Assembly: GCA_902470905.1 (NCBI GenBank)
Contig: CABRIC010000044.1
Location: 1-15,516, forward strand
Reading direction: 5' to 3'
Origin: an uncultured Collinsella sp.
GTDB taxonomy: Bacteria; Actinomycetota; Coriobacteriia; Coriobacteriales; Coriobacteriaceae
Length of the DNA: 15,516 bases
Positions 7,195-13,424 of the stretch are shown one piece after another. The translations under genes and the position numbers were made by a program. Position 1 is the first letter of the stretch. The number at the start of each line of letters is the position of its first letter. The notes under the pieces were generated by a model that saw only the letters and a program-made list of their open reading frames with translations, was not told the origin of the DNA and did not search any database.

Positions 7195-7203
7195 GGGTAT
7201 GAT
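7195..7203 (+). promoter_or_regulatory. Candidate -10 region upstream of the glycosyltransferase operon
   Basis: GGGTATGAT contains TATGAT (7198-7203), a good -10 hexamer. TTGCGA (7171-7176) would be a -35 only with a long 21-base spacer. A transcript starting near 7210 would run straight into the strong hairpin at 7220-7257 before reaching the gene at 7278. Confidence 0.4.
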
Positions 7204-7219
7204 GGAATCAGCTAGGTCG

Positions 7220-7257
7220 CGGGGCGTCGCCTGTGTTTGGCGGCGTCCCGTTTTTTT
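7220..7257 (+). terminator. Strong intrinsic terminator in the glycosyltransferase leader
   Basis: A 12-bp stem (7220-7231 with 7239-7250, two G-U pairs) with loop TGTGTTT, followed by seven T residues (7251-7257). It ends only 20 bases before the glycosyltransferase ATG. It may end transcripts from the MFS gene, or act as an attenuator for the operon downstream. Confidence 0.85.
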
Positions 7258-7277
7258 GTGCTGCAGGGAGGGAAAGC

Positions 7278-8465
7278 ATGAACGCCACGGTTGTGATTCC
7301 AACATATTGGGCAGATGATGATGCCCATGCAAACACTCCCGGCGTCTATGACCACTCGACGAAGCTCAACGCCACCAATCCCGAGCTCGACCGCTGCCTG
7401 GCCTCGCTCGAGCAGGTGCACGACATTCCGAGGATTATCCTTTTGGTGGTCTGTCCCATCTCGGCTACGGCTGATGTGTCGAAGCGCGTGCGCGAAATCG
7501 TCGACGCGCACCCTACGCTCAAGGTCACCGTGGTTACCAACACCCAGGCATCGCGTATCGCCGACCGTGTGGCGCAGCTTGCTCCCAAGGGCTCGGGCGA
7601 GTGCGTGAGCCTGCGCGGATACGGCGCCATCCGCAATATGGGGCTTGCCTGCGCTGCGGTGCTCGGTCACGATGCCGTTGTCTTTTTGGATGACGACGAG
7701 ACCGTTATCGATGCCGACTTTATGAAGCGCGCGACCTATGCTCTGGGTCAGCAGACGCGTCAAGGCCTGCCGATTTTGGTCAAGAGCGGTTACTTTTACG
7801 ATCGCGACGGATCGCCGTTGGCGCCCACGGACAAGGTGGGCATCTGCCATCGTTGGTGGACCAAACGTATCGAGTTTAATCGCTGGATGAAAAAGGCGCT
7901 CTCGGGCACCCGTATCTCGCGTTCAAACTACGTATGCGGCGGCCTTATGGCGCTTCATGCCCGCGTCTTTACCCGTGTGGCGTTTGACCCGTTTATCACC
8001 CGAGGTGAGGACCTGGACTACCTCTTTAACATGCGCATGTTTGGCTACGACGTGTGGTTTGACAACGAGTGGACCGTTCGTCACCTGCCGCCCGAGTCCG
8101 AGAGGCGCTCGCCGCGCTTTATGCAGGATGTGTACCGTTGGTACTACGAGCGTGCCAAGCTGACATTTGCCGCGCACCAGCAGGAGCTCGTTCCCGTCAC
8201 GGCCGCGTCGCTCATGCCCTATCCGGGCCCGTGGATTTCGCGCGAGCTCGACGACCGCGTGCGCAAAACCGCCATGGTCCGCAGTATGTTTACCCGCGAG
8301 CACGAGGGGTACCTGCGCATTTGGCGTCACGGTATTGACGAGGCCAAGACCTACGCGCGCCAAAACGCCGCAAGCTACCTGCGTTTTCAGAGCTTCTGGC
8401 CCAAGATTATGGACGGGCTCTGGCGCGACGCACAACTGACCAGCATCCTGGAGGGGACTGAATGA
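7278..8465 (+). CDS. Family-2-like glycosyltransferase
   Basis: Predicted soluble or peripheral nucleotide-sugar transferase, 395 residues, with a GT-A fold. Seen: the opening strand ATVVIPTYW (3-11), GYGAIRNMGLA (114-124), the metal/nucleotide motif VVFLDDDE (134-141, DxD type), GGLMALHARV (221-230) and the acceptor-site motif TRGEDLDY (241-248, E244-D245). There are no membrane helices. The start is ATG 7278 with ribosome site GGGAGGG (7266-7272); the same frame is open further upstream, but that part lies inside the terminator hairpin. Its stop overlaps the next gene's start (ATGA at 8462-8465), so it is translationally coupled to the histidine kinase. It may modify a surface glycan under control of, or in feedback with, the coupled two-component system; this is inference and donor and acceptor are unknown. 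Confidence 0.88.
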   Translation: MNATVVIPTYWADDDAHANTPGVYDHSTKLNATNPELDRCLASLEQVHDIPRIILLVVCPISATADVSKRVREIVDAHPTLKVTVVTNTQASRIADRVAQLAPKGSGECVSLRGYGAIRNMGLACAAVLGHDAVVFLDDDETVIDADFMKRATYALGQQTRQGLPILVKSGYFYDRDGSPLAPTDKVGICHRWWTKRIEFNRWMKKALSGTRISRSNYVCGGLMALHARVFTRVAFDPFITRGEDLDYLFNMRMFGYDVWFDNEWTVRHLPPESERRSPRFMQDVYRWYYERAKLTFAAHQQELVPVTAASLMPYPGPWISRELDDRVRKTAMVRSMFTREHEGYLRIWRHGIDEAKTYARQNAASYLRFQSFWPKIMDGLWRDAQLTSILEGTE

Positions 8466-9805
8466 TCGACCGCCGCGCCCAGCGCGATAACTCAATATCA
8501 ATCTTTCGCGTGATCGCCGTTGTCTGTGCCATTTGCGTGCTGGTGTACTTTATTTTTGCCCTGGCGACCGGGATTGAGCCGATCGCGACTGTGGTCGCCT
8601 GCGCACTGCTGTGCATCTTTCTGTGCATTTTTATCTATTTGACGCTCAATCCCGATTCGGTGCGTTCGCAGTACACCGAAGAGACGCTCTCGGTGGCCTC
8701 TGCCATGCTCGAGGACATCAAAGGCGGCCTGACGCAGGAGTCGGCGCGTCTGGTGTGCCAGCGCATTTTGCCCGAGACACGTGCCATGACGGTTGCCATC
8801 ACCGACGAGGGCAATGTGCTGGCCTGCGCGGGCGAGTTCGAGGAAAAGCTACTGCCCGATTCGCCCATCCACACACTTGCCACGCGCTACGTCATCGAGC
8901 ACGGTATCGTCCAGTCGTTCAACCGCGTGGTGGACGTCGTGGGTTCGGATGGCTCGCACAACCAGGTTCCTGCCGGTATCATCGCGCCCATCAAGGTGGG
9001 CGACCGCACCGTCGGCACGCTCAAGTTCTACTACAAGACCCCGCGTGCCGTCGACCGTACCCAGTATGCGCTCGCCTCGGGTTTTGCCGAGATCCTGTCC
9101 ACGCAGCTCGCCATCCACGAGCTCGAGGTGCAAAAGGAGCTCACGGCCCGTGCCGAGGTGCGTGCCCTGCAGGCGCAGATCAACCCACACTTCCTGTTCA
9201 ACACGCTCAACACCATCGCGTCGTTTACGCGTACCGACCCGCTGCGCGCCCGCGAGCTGCTGCGCGAGTTCTCCTCGTTCTATCGCGCCACGCTCGACAA
9301 TTCGGGCTCGCTCATTCCCGTGTCGCGCGAGGTCGCACAGACCAAGCGCTATCTGACGTTTGAGAAGGCGCGCTTTGGCGATGATCGCGTGCTGGCGACC
9401 TTCGATGTGTCCGAGGACATCGAGGACACGCTGGTGCCGGCATTTGTGATTCAGCCGATCGTCGAGAATGCCGTGCGCCATGGTATGGGCGACGACGATG
9501 CGCTGATGATCGATGTGTCGGTTCACAGGGATGGCGAAGATGCGATTTTAATTGCGGTCGCCGATAACGGCGTGGGTATGGATGAAGGCACCGCTGCCAG
9601 ACTGTTTGACGAACGCTCCGCCCGTCCCGACGCCAACTCCCCACAGGGTGGCGGCGCCGGTGTGGCCATGCACAATATTTCGGAGCGTATCCATCGCTTT
9701 TATGGACCGCACTCCTATACGCGCGTCGAATCGGCGCCGGGCAAGGGCACTAAAGTGCTCCTGCATCTCGATTTGTCGGAGAGCATCTTCGACATTCAAG
9801 AGTAA
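8462..9805 (+). CDS. LytS-type sensor histidine kinase (second copy)
   Basis: Membrane sensor kinase, 447 residues, paralogous to the kinase at 2426-3817. Seen: two helices (about 13-35 and 40-62) with a very short outer loop; a GAF-like region (about 74-215); NPHFLFNT with phosphoacceptor H243; N-box QPIVENAVRHG (N336); G1 box ADNGVGM (D368); and G2 region GGGAGVAMHNI. The linker GFAEILSTQLA...ELTARAEVRALQ nearly repeats the other kinase, which has GFADLISTQLA...ELTARVELRALQ. Its start overlaps the glycosyltransferase stop (ATGA), with GAGGGG (8451-8456) as ribosome site. Partner: the LytTR regulator starting 72 bases after its stop. Signal unknown; the N-terminal third is the most diverged part of the pair, consistent with a different stimulus. 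Confidence 0.93.
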   Translation: MIDRRAQRDNSISIFRVIAVVCAICVLVYFIFALATGIEPIATVVACALLCIFLCIFIYLTLNPDSVRSQYTEETLSVASAMLEDIKGGLTQESARLVCQRILPETRAMTVAITDEGNVLACAGEFEEKLLPDSPIHTLATRYVIEHGIVQSFNRVVDVVGSDGSHNQVPAGIIAPIKVGDRTVGTLKFYYKTPRAVDRTQYALASGFAEILSTQLAIHELEVQKELTARAEVRALQAQINPHFLFNTLNTIASFTRTDPLRARELLREFSSFYRATLDNSGSLIPVSREVAQTKRYLTFEKARFGDDRVLATFDVSEDIEDTLVPAFVIQPIVENAVRHGMGDDDALMIDVSVHRDGEDAILIAVADNGVGMDEGTAARLFDERSARPDANSPQGGGAGVAMHNISERIHRFYGPHSYTRVESAPGKGTKVLLHLDLSESIFDIQE

Positions 9806-9877
9806 AATAATAGGTTACGGGTTTAACGCCGGTTGGCGGATGCCCGACGTAGTTAGTTGACGAAAGGTTTTATCCCT

Positions 9878-10594
9878 ATGCTGCGTGCGATGATTGTGGA
9901 TGACGAGGCCCCGGCCCGTTCGGAACTTCGCTTCTTGCTCGAGCAGACGGGCAAGATCGGCACGATCACAGAAGCGTCGAGCGTTCGCTCCGCCATCGAG
10001 ATGCTCATGGAGAGCCGCGTCGATGTTGTGTTCCTCGATATCTCGATGCCTGGCGCTTCGGGCCTGCAACTTGCCGAGGCACTGCATAAGCTCAAGAATC
10101 CGCCGGCGATCGTATTCGTAACCGCGTACAGCGATCATGCGGTCGAGGCGTTTGATGTGGATGCCGTCGACTATCTGATGAAGCCGGTCGAGGAGGCTCG
10201 CCTGGATCGAGCGATCGATAAGGTTATGCAACGCGCCAAGCCTGTCACGGACAGCAAGGTGACCATCGAGCGCATCCCGGTGGAAAAGGGCGGCCGCAAG
10301 GTCCTCATCCCCGTGGACGACATTCGCTTTATTATGGCCAAGGACGATTACTCCTGTATTTATACGGTCGATGACCGCTTTTTGTCCACGACCTCGCTGG
10401 CACAGTTCGAGGCCAAGCTCTGCGACTTTGGCTTCTTCCGCGTTCACCGCCGCTATATCGTCAACTTGGCGTGTGTCACCGACGTCGAGACGGTTCCCTC
10501 GGGCGCTATCCAGCTGGGCATTACGGGCGTCGACGAACGCGTACCGGTTTCGCGCCGTCGCGTCGTACCGCTCAAAAAGGCCCTGAGCCTCTAG
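9878..10594 (+). CDS. LytTR-family response regulator (second copy)
   Basis: DNA-binding response regulator, 238 residues, partner of the preceding kinase. Seen: receiver domain with D8-D9, phosphoacceptor D54 in FLDISMP, T82 in FVTAYSDH and K102 in YLMKPVEEARLD; LytTR domain, about 128-235, with FFRVHRRYIVN (187-197) and PVSRRR (223-228). Start: ATG 9878 with GAAAGG (9862-9867); a TTG at 9857 in the same frame is less likely. It resembles the regulator at 3856-4590 throughout, but the LytTR regions differ enough that DNA targets may differ. The 72-base gap from the kinase contains a small nested hairpin (CGGG 9818-9821 with CCCG 9843-9846, and CGCC/GGCG inside). Confidence 0.95.
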   Translation: MLRAMIVDDEAPARSELRFLLEQTGKIGTITEASSVRSAIEMLMESRVDVVFLDISMPGASGLQLAEALHKLKNPPAIVFVTAYSDHAVEAFDVDAVDYLMKPVEEARLDRAIDKVMQRAKPVTDSKVTIERIPVEKGGRKVLIPVDDIRFIMAKDDYSCIYTVDDRFLSTTSLAQFEAKLCDFGFFRVHRRYIVNLACVTDVETVPSGAIQLGITGVDERVPVSRRRVVPLKKALSL

Positions 10595-10599
10595 TACAC

Positions 10600-10651
10600 C
10601 GGCCCCGCAGCCCTGTAGACCAAAATCGTCTGCGGAGCCGTGGGGCTTTTT
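10600..10651 (+). terminator. Intrinsic terminator after the second regulator
   Basis: CGGCCCCGCAG (10600-10610) pairs with CTGCGGAGCCG (10630-10640) with one mismatch; alternatively GCCCC (10602-10606) pairs with GGGGC (10642-10646) directly before TTTTT (10647-10651). The two pairings are mutually exclusive at the base. Probably ends the glycosyltransferase/kinase/regulator operon. Confidence 0.7.
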
Positions 10652-10688
10652 GCATGAATGCACCAAATCTTTTTGCGGAAGGGATCCC

Positions 10689-11156
10689 ATGAACAGTGCA
10701 AGCGCCAAGCGTATCGACATTATCTCGGACACCCACGGCTATCTTTCGCCTGCGCTCTTGGACGAGCTTAAGGGTGCGGATCTGATTATCCACGCCGGTG
10801 ACCTTACGTCGGAGATGGACTACGAGCACCTGCGCACCATCGCCCCCGTGCGAGCGGTGCTGGGTAATAACGACTACTACCGCGACTACGGCCCCGATGT
10901 GGACCGCTTGGCACTCTTTACCTACGAAGGCCTCAAGTTCGCCGTAGCCCACTACCGTGAAGACCTTCCGGTGGGATCCGTAGACGTAGCCATCAACGGC
11001 CACACCCACGTAACCAAAGAAGTCCAAGTGGGTCGCTGCCTGGTCCTCAACCCAGGCAGTGCCAGCTATCCAAGAGGCACCCGAGGCCCCACCATGGCCA
11101 GAATGCTTGTCAAGGACGGCAAGATTCTGAGCATCAAATTTATTGACCTAGAGTAG
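10689..11156 (+). CDS. Metallophosphoesterase, YfcE/MJ0936-type
   Basis: Small cytoplasmic calcineurin-like phosphodiesterase, 155 residues, the normal size for this group. Seen: all dimetal blocks, DIISDTHG (D14, H16), IIHAGDLT (D38), VLGNNDYY (N61, D62), H88 in VAHYRED, NGHTHV (H105, H107) and the typical closing LNPGSAS (120-126). Known relatives cleave phosphodiesters in vitro; the physiological substrate is unclear. The usual HGH at the fifth block reads AHYRED here, keeping the His. Start: ATG 10689 with GGAAGGGA (10677-10684); an in-frame TTG at 10650 falls inside the upstream terminator and is rejected. No promoter fits between that terminator and the start, so expression may depend on read-through. 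Confidence 0.93.
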   Translation: MNSASAKRIDIISDTHGYLSPALLDELKGADLIIHAGDLTSEMDYEHLRTIAPVRAVLGNNDYYRDYGPDVDRLALFTYEGLKFAVAHYREDLPVGSVDVAINGHTHVTKEVQVGRCLVLNPGSASYPRGTRGPTMARMLVKDGKILSIKFIDLE

Positions 11157-11163
11157 GTGCAAC

Positions 11164-11198
11164 AAAAACGGGGGATGCAGATCGCATCTCCCGTTTTT
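11164..11198. terminator. Bidirectional intrinsic terminator
   Basis: A 15-bp stem: AAAAACGGGGGATGC pairs with GCATCTCCCGTTTTT (one G-U pair) around AGATC. A-rich on the left and T-rich on the right, so it can act on both strands. It begins 7 bases after the phosphoesterase stop codon. Confidence 0.92.
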
Positions 11199-11239
11199 CT
11201 TTGAGCCAAAGGCCGAAGTTCAACAACAATCTTAGACAA

Positions 11240-11284
11240 CCCCGCCGAGGAGAACGGGGACCTCGAGCCGCGGAAGCGGCGAGG
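11240..11284. other. Compound small hairpins in the non-coding stretch
   Basis: CCCCG (11240-11244) pairs with CGGGG (11255-11259); CCTCG (11261-11265) pairs with CGAGG (11280-11284) enclosing CCGC-GGAA-GCGG (11268-11279) with an AG bulge. No convincing protein is encoded on either strand from 11199 to 11512; open frames here lack ribosome sites and run through the repeat. Together with the palindrome that follows, this looks like structured RNA or a repeat element. Confidence 0.4.
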
Positions 11285-11312
11285 AACAAAGTCTTTGAAG
11301 CAAGTGACGGCA

Positions 11313-11457
11313 GGGAGGGTCTCCGGGGCCGGCTGGCGCGGGTTGAGTTTGTCGCGAGTTCCGCACGCAAAGGAAAGCACTTAATGTGCTTTCCGTCTTG
11401 CGCAGGACTGTAGAGCAGCAAACTCAACCCGCGCCAGCCGGCCCCGGAGACCCTCCC
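11313..11457. repeat. 145-bp palindrome with perfect 38-bp arms
   Basis: Left arm 11313-11350 begins GGGAGGGTCTCCGGGG and ends GGTTGAGTTT; right arm 11420-11457 is its exact reverse complement, 38 of 38 bases, and the next inner pair (G11351, C11419) also fits. The centre has a second perfect stem, GGAAAGCAC / GTGCTTTCC with loop TTAAT (11372-11394), flanked by CGCAA / TTGCG. Between outer arms and centre, the two sides still resemble each other (GTTCCGCACGCAA against AGTCCTGCGCAA in reverse complement), so the whole element is one partly eroded palindrome. There is no U-tract and no recognisable gene. It lies just upstream of the tRNA promoter. Confidence 0.93.
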
Positions 11458-11489
11458 GGAGGGACCGAAAAACTTTTTCAAAAAAGTTG

Positions 11490-11519
11490 TTGCACGGCGG
11501 ACAGACTTCTGTGTATACT
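11490..11519 (+). promoter_or_regulatory. tRNA-Asp promoter
   Basis: TTGCAC (11490-11495), an 18-base spacer, and TATACT (11514-11519). Transcription would start near 11526, about 40 bases before the mature tRNA. This is the best-formed promoter in the window. Confidence 0.65.
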
Positions 11520-11565
11520 AATCCCCGCAGCGCACGCGAGCGGAAACAAACGCGAACGACTGCCT

Positions 11566-11643
<78 letters not shown>

Positions 11644-11651
11644 ACGCAATT

Positions 11652-11679
11652 AAAGCCACGTCTTCGGACGTGGCTTTTT
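11652..11679 (+). terminator. tRNA terminator with UUCG loop
   Basis: AAAGCCACGTC pairs perfectly with GACGTGGCTTT around TTCG (11663-11666), ending in TTTTT (11675-11679). It starts 8 bases after the tRNA CCA. Confidence 0.95.
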
Positions 11680-11764
11680 GCGTTTAATAGGCCCTCGATC
11701 TTATATGCCTCTTTATCCAAATCACCGCATTTGCAACGAGCGAGCCGGCCTCTACTGATATATG

Positions 11765-11826
11765 TGTTCAAACAGGGGGTTTGTTGCGCAACATCTGTTC
11801 AATGAAGCAGGGGGTTCGGTTATACT
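11765..11826 (+). promoter_or_regulatory. Repeat-rich control region upstream of the Rrf2 gene
   Basis: Two copies of TGTTCAA...CAGGGGGTT (TGTTCA at 11765 and 11796; CAGGGGGTT at 11773-11781 and 11808-11816) flank the perfect palindrome TGTTGCGCAACA (11782-11793). A -10 hexamer TATACT (11821-11826) follows directly; TGTTCA 11796-11801 is a poor -35 at 19 bases. A third TGTTCA is at 11905. This layout suggests operator sites. The Rrf2 protein itself is an obvious candidate binder, by inference only. Confidence 0.5.
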
Positions 11827-11893
11827 AAATTGCTCTTTAGGCCGTACCTGATTCAGCTAGTCTTCAAGTGCGGCATTCAGTGAACACCCATTT

Positions 11894-11899
11894 TATAAT
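11894..11899 (+). promoter_or_regulatory. Consensus -10 hexamer nearer the Rrf2 gene
   Basis: TATAAT, an exact -10 consensus, with no good -35 at 16-18 bases. It would give a leader of about 80 bases holding the small hairpin AGCTCG-TT-CGAGCT (11949-11962), just before the ribosome site. The gap from 11680 to 11987 otherwise shows no gene. Confidence 0.4.
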
Positions 11900-11987
11900 T
11901 TGGTTGTTCAGGCGGTCATTTGGCGTCTCGACACAAGCTCGGCCCCGGAGCTCGTTCGAGCTGTTCGTATTCCTTGAAAGGGGAAAC

Positions 11988-12473
11988 ATGGACATATCGA
12001 GGAAGACTGATTATGCCCTTCGCATGCTTGCGATGCTTGCCGAGGAGCCGGAGCGGTTGCTTTCTGTTCGCACTGCTGCCGAAGAGGTCAATGTTCCGTA
12101 TTCGTTTGCCCGTTCGATTCAGCACGGCTTGGTTCAGGCCGGCATTGTGGAGAGCCTGCGTGGTGTTCATGGCGGCATGCGCCTTAAGGTGAGCCCCGAC
12201 GATGTCACGATCCGTCAGGTCGTAGAGGCCGTTCAGGGCCCCATGGTTATGAATGATTGCACCGCGCCCGATGGCGACTGTGCGCGCATGGGCACGTGCT
12301 GCTATCATCCCCTGTGGGCCGGAGCCCAGGCGCTGATGCGCGACTATCTCGATTCCGTTTCGCTCGGCGATATCGTCGCCCATCGCCAGTTTCCGGCTGT
12401 CGATCCCAAGTTCGCCGACCGCGATGCGTTTCCCGAGTACGCCGCTTGCGCGTATGCTTGCCGGGAGGAATAG
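11988..12473 (+). CDS. Rrf2-family transcriptional regulator, probable iron-sulfur sensor
   Basis: DNA-binding regulator, 161 residues, as usual for the family. Seen: N-terminal winged helix beginning DISRKTDYALRMLAML (2-17) and ending in the wing LRGVHGGMRL (57-66), then a cysteine cluster C91-x6-C98-x5-C104, the spacing used for a [2Fe-2S] or [4Fe-4S] cluster in IscR, NsrR and RsrR-like proteins. Extra cysteines occur at C105 and at the C terminus (C154, C158). Family knowledge: these proteins change DNA affinity with cluster state, reporting iron, NO or redox stress. Start: ATG 11988 with GAAAGGGG (11976-11983); a longer open frame upstream lacks domain homology. It lies 21 bases before the MutY-like gene, so the two are probably one operon. 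Which of IscR, NsrR or redox type is not decidable. Confidence 0.93.
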   Translation: MDISRKTDYALRMLAMLAEEPERLLSVRTAAEEVNVPYSFARSIQHGLVQAGIVESLRGVHGGMRLKVSPDDVTIRQVVEAVQGPMVMNDCTAPDGDCARMGTCCYHPLWAGAQALMRDYLDSVSLGDIVAHRQFPAVDPKFADRDAFPEYAACAYACREE

Positions 12474-12494
12474 CGCCGCATAAGGAGCATTGTC

Positions 12495-13400
12495 ATGATT
12501 CAGGACCCCTTTCGTTCGATGATTCGTTCGGAAGGGGTCCTGCGTTATCGCGACCTTCCGTGGCGCCGCACGCGCGACCCGTATATCATCTGGCTTTCCG
12601 AGGTCATGCTGCAGCAGACGCAGGTGCCGCGCGTGGAGGCGCGCATGCCGGCGTGGCTCGATCGCTTTCCGACTGTCCGGGCGCTTGCTCAGGCCGCCCC
12701 TTCCGATGTCTTGGATGCGTGGCAGGGGATGGGCTACAATCGCCGCGCCCTGGCGCTTCACAGGGCTGCACAGTGCGTTGTGGAGGACTGGGATGGGGAG
12801 TTTCCGCGTGAGATGCACGATCTGGTCGCGTTGCCCGGCATTGGCCCGGCAACGGCGCAGGGCATCCGTTCGTTTGCATTCGATCTTCCGGGCGTGTATC
12901 TGGAGACCAACGTGCGCACGGTCTTTTTGCATCATTTCTTTCCCGATGTGCCGGCCGTTCCCGATCGCGAGCTGGTGCCGCTGATTCAAGCTGCCTGTCC
13001 GGCGGCCCCCGGTGCGGCGGCGGATGAGATTGCGCCCTTTGCCGCGCCTCAAGACGATGCCGACACGCCGCGCGCGTGGTATTACGCGTTGCTGGATTAC
13101 GGCGCGTATCTTAAAAAGACGCTGCCCAATCCGTCCAGGCGGTCGGCGGGCTATAGTCGTCAGTCCAAGTTTGAGGGCTCGCGCCGCCAAAAGCGCGCCC
13201 ACATTGTGCGCATGCTGCTGGCAGCGCGCGATGGGCAGCCGGCAGGTATTACGCTTGATGAAGCTGTTGCAGGCGTTAACGAGATGGAGACGGCAGCCGG
13301 CCGTGAGCCGGTCGAGCGCGAGCTGGTCGCAAGTATTCTTGCCGATCTGGAGCGCGAGGGCTTTTGCCGCTCCGAGGGCGATCGTTGGCTGAGTGTATAG
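12495..13400 (+). CDS. MutY-like HhH-GPD DNA glycosylase lacking the iron-sulfur motif
   Basis: Base-excision repair glycosylase related to A/G-specific adenine glycosylase, 301 residues. Seen: DLPWRRTRDPYIIWLSE followed by VMLQQTQV (20-44), the MutY hallmark containing catalytic E36; helix-hairpin-helix LPGIGPATAQGI (113-124); and LETNVRTVF (136-144), where MutY has LDGNVKRV, so the catalytic Asp is replaced by E137. After ALLDYGAYLKK (198-208), where MutY carries Cys-x6-Cys-x2-Cys-x5-Cys, there are no cysteines; NPSRRS and RQSKFEGSRRQ stand there instead. The Nudix-like 8-oxoG recognition domain of MutY is also missing; the last 80 residues look like a winged helix. This combination fits a cluster-free MutY-like subfamily, and activity on A opposite 8-oxoG is not assured. 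Ribosome site TAAGGAG (12481-12487). Co-operonic with the Rrf2 regulator. Confidence 0.85.
   Translation: MIQDPFRSMIRSEGVLRYRDLPWRRTRDPYIIWLSEVMLQQTQVPRVEARMPAWLDRFPTVRALAQAAPSDVLDAWQGMGYNRRALALHRAAQCVVEDWDGEFPREMHDLVALPGIGPATAQGIRSFAFDLPGVYLETNVRTVFLHHFFPDVPAVPDRELVPLIQAACPAAPGAAADEIAPFAAPQDDADTPRAWYYALLDYGAYLKKTLPNPSRRSAGYSRQSKFEGSRRQKRAHIVRMLLAARDGQPAGITLDEAVAGVNEMETAAGREPVERELVASILADLEREGFCRSEGDRWLSV
12501..12542 (+). other. Stable hairpin inside the first codons of the MutY-like gene
   Basis: CAGGACCCCTT (12501-12511) pairs perfectly with AAGGGGTCCTG (12532-12542), extended by three inner pairs (one G-U), giving a 14-bp stem with a 14-base loop. It begins 6 bases after the start codon's first base, where messages are normally unstructured. 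Confidence 0.75.
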
Positions 13401-13424
13401 CTCGCTCGAATCTGAAGAACAGGA

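Noticed and set aside
8611..9363. Long + strand open frame inside the second kinase gene
   Set aside because: His/Arg/Ala-rich shifted-frame translation of the kinase; no start signal.
11313..11457. Insertion-sequence or MITE interpretation of the large palindrome
   Set aside because: No target-site duplication recognised at the edges and no transposase; kept only as an unexplained repeat.
11140..11481. Minus-strand open frame of 113 codons running through the palindrome region
   Set aside because: No ribosome site, composition dictated by the inverted repeat, overlaps a bidirectional terminator, and no recognisable domain.
11916..13202. Minus-strand 428-codon open frame opposite the Rrf2 and MutY-like genes
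   Set aside because: Shadow of two well-supported + strand genes; no domain or ribosome site.
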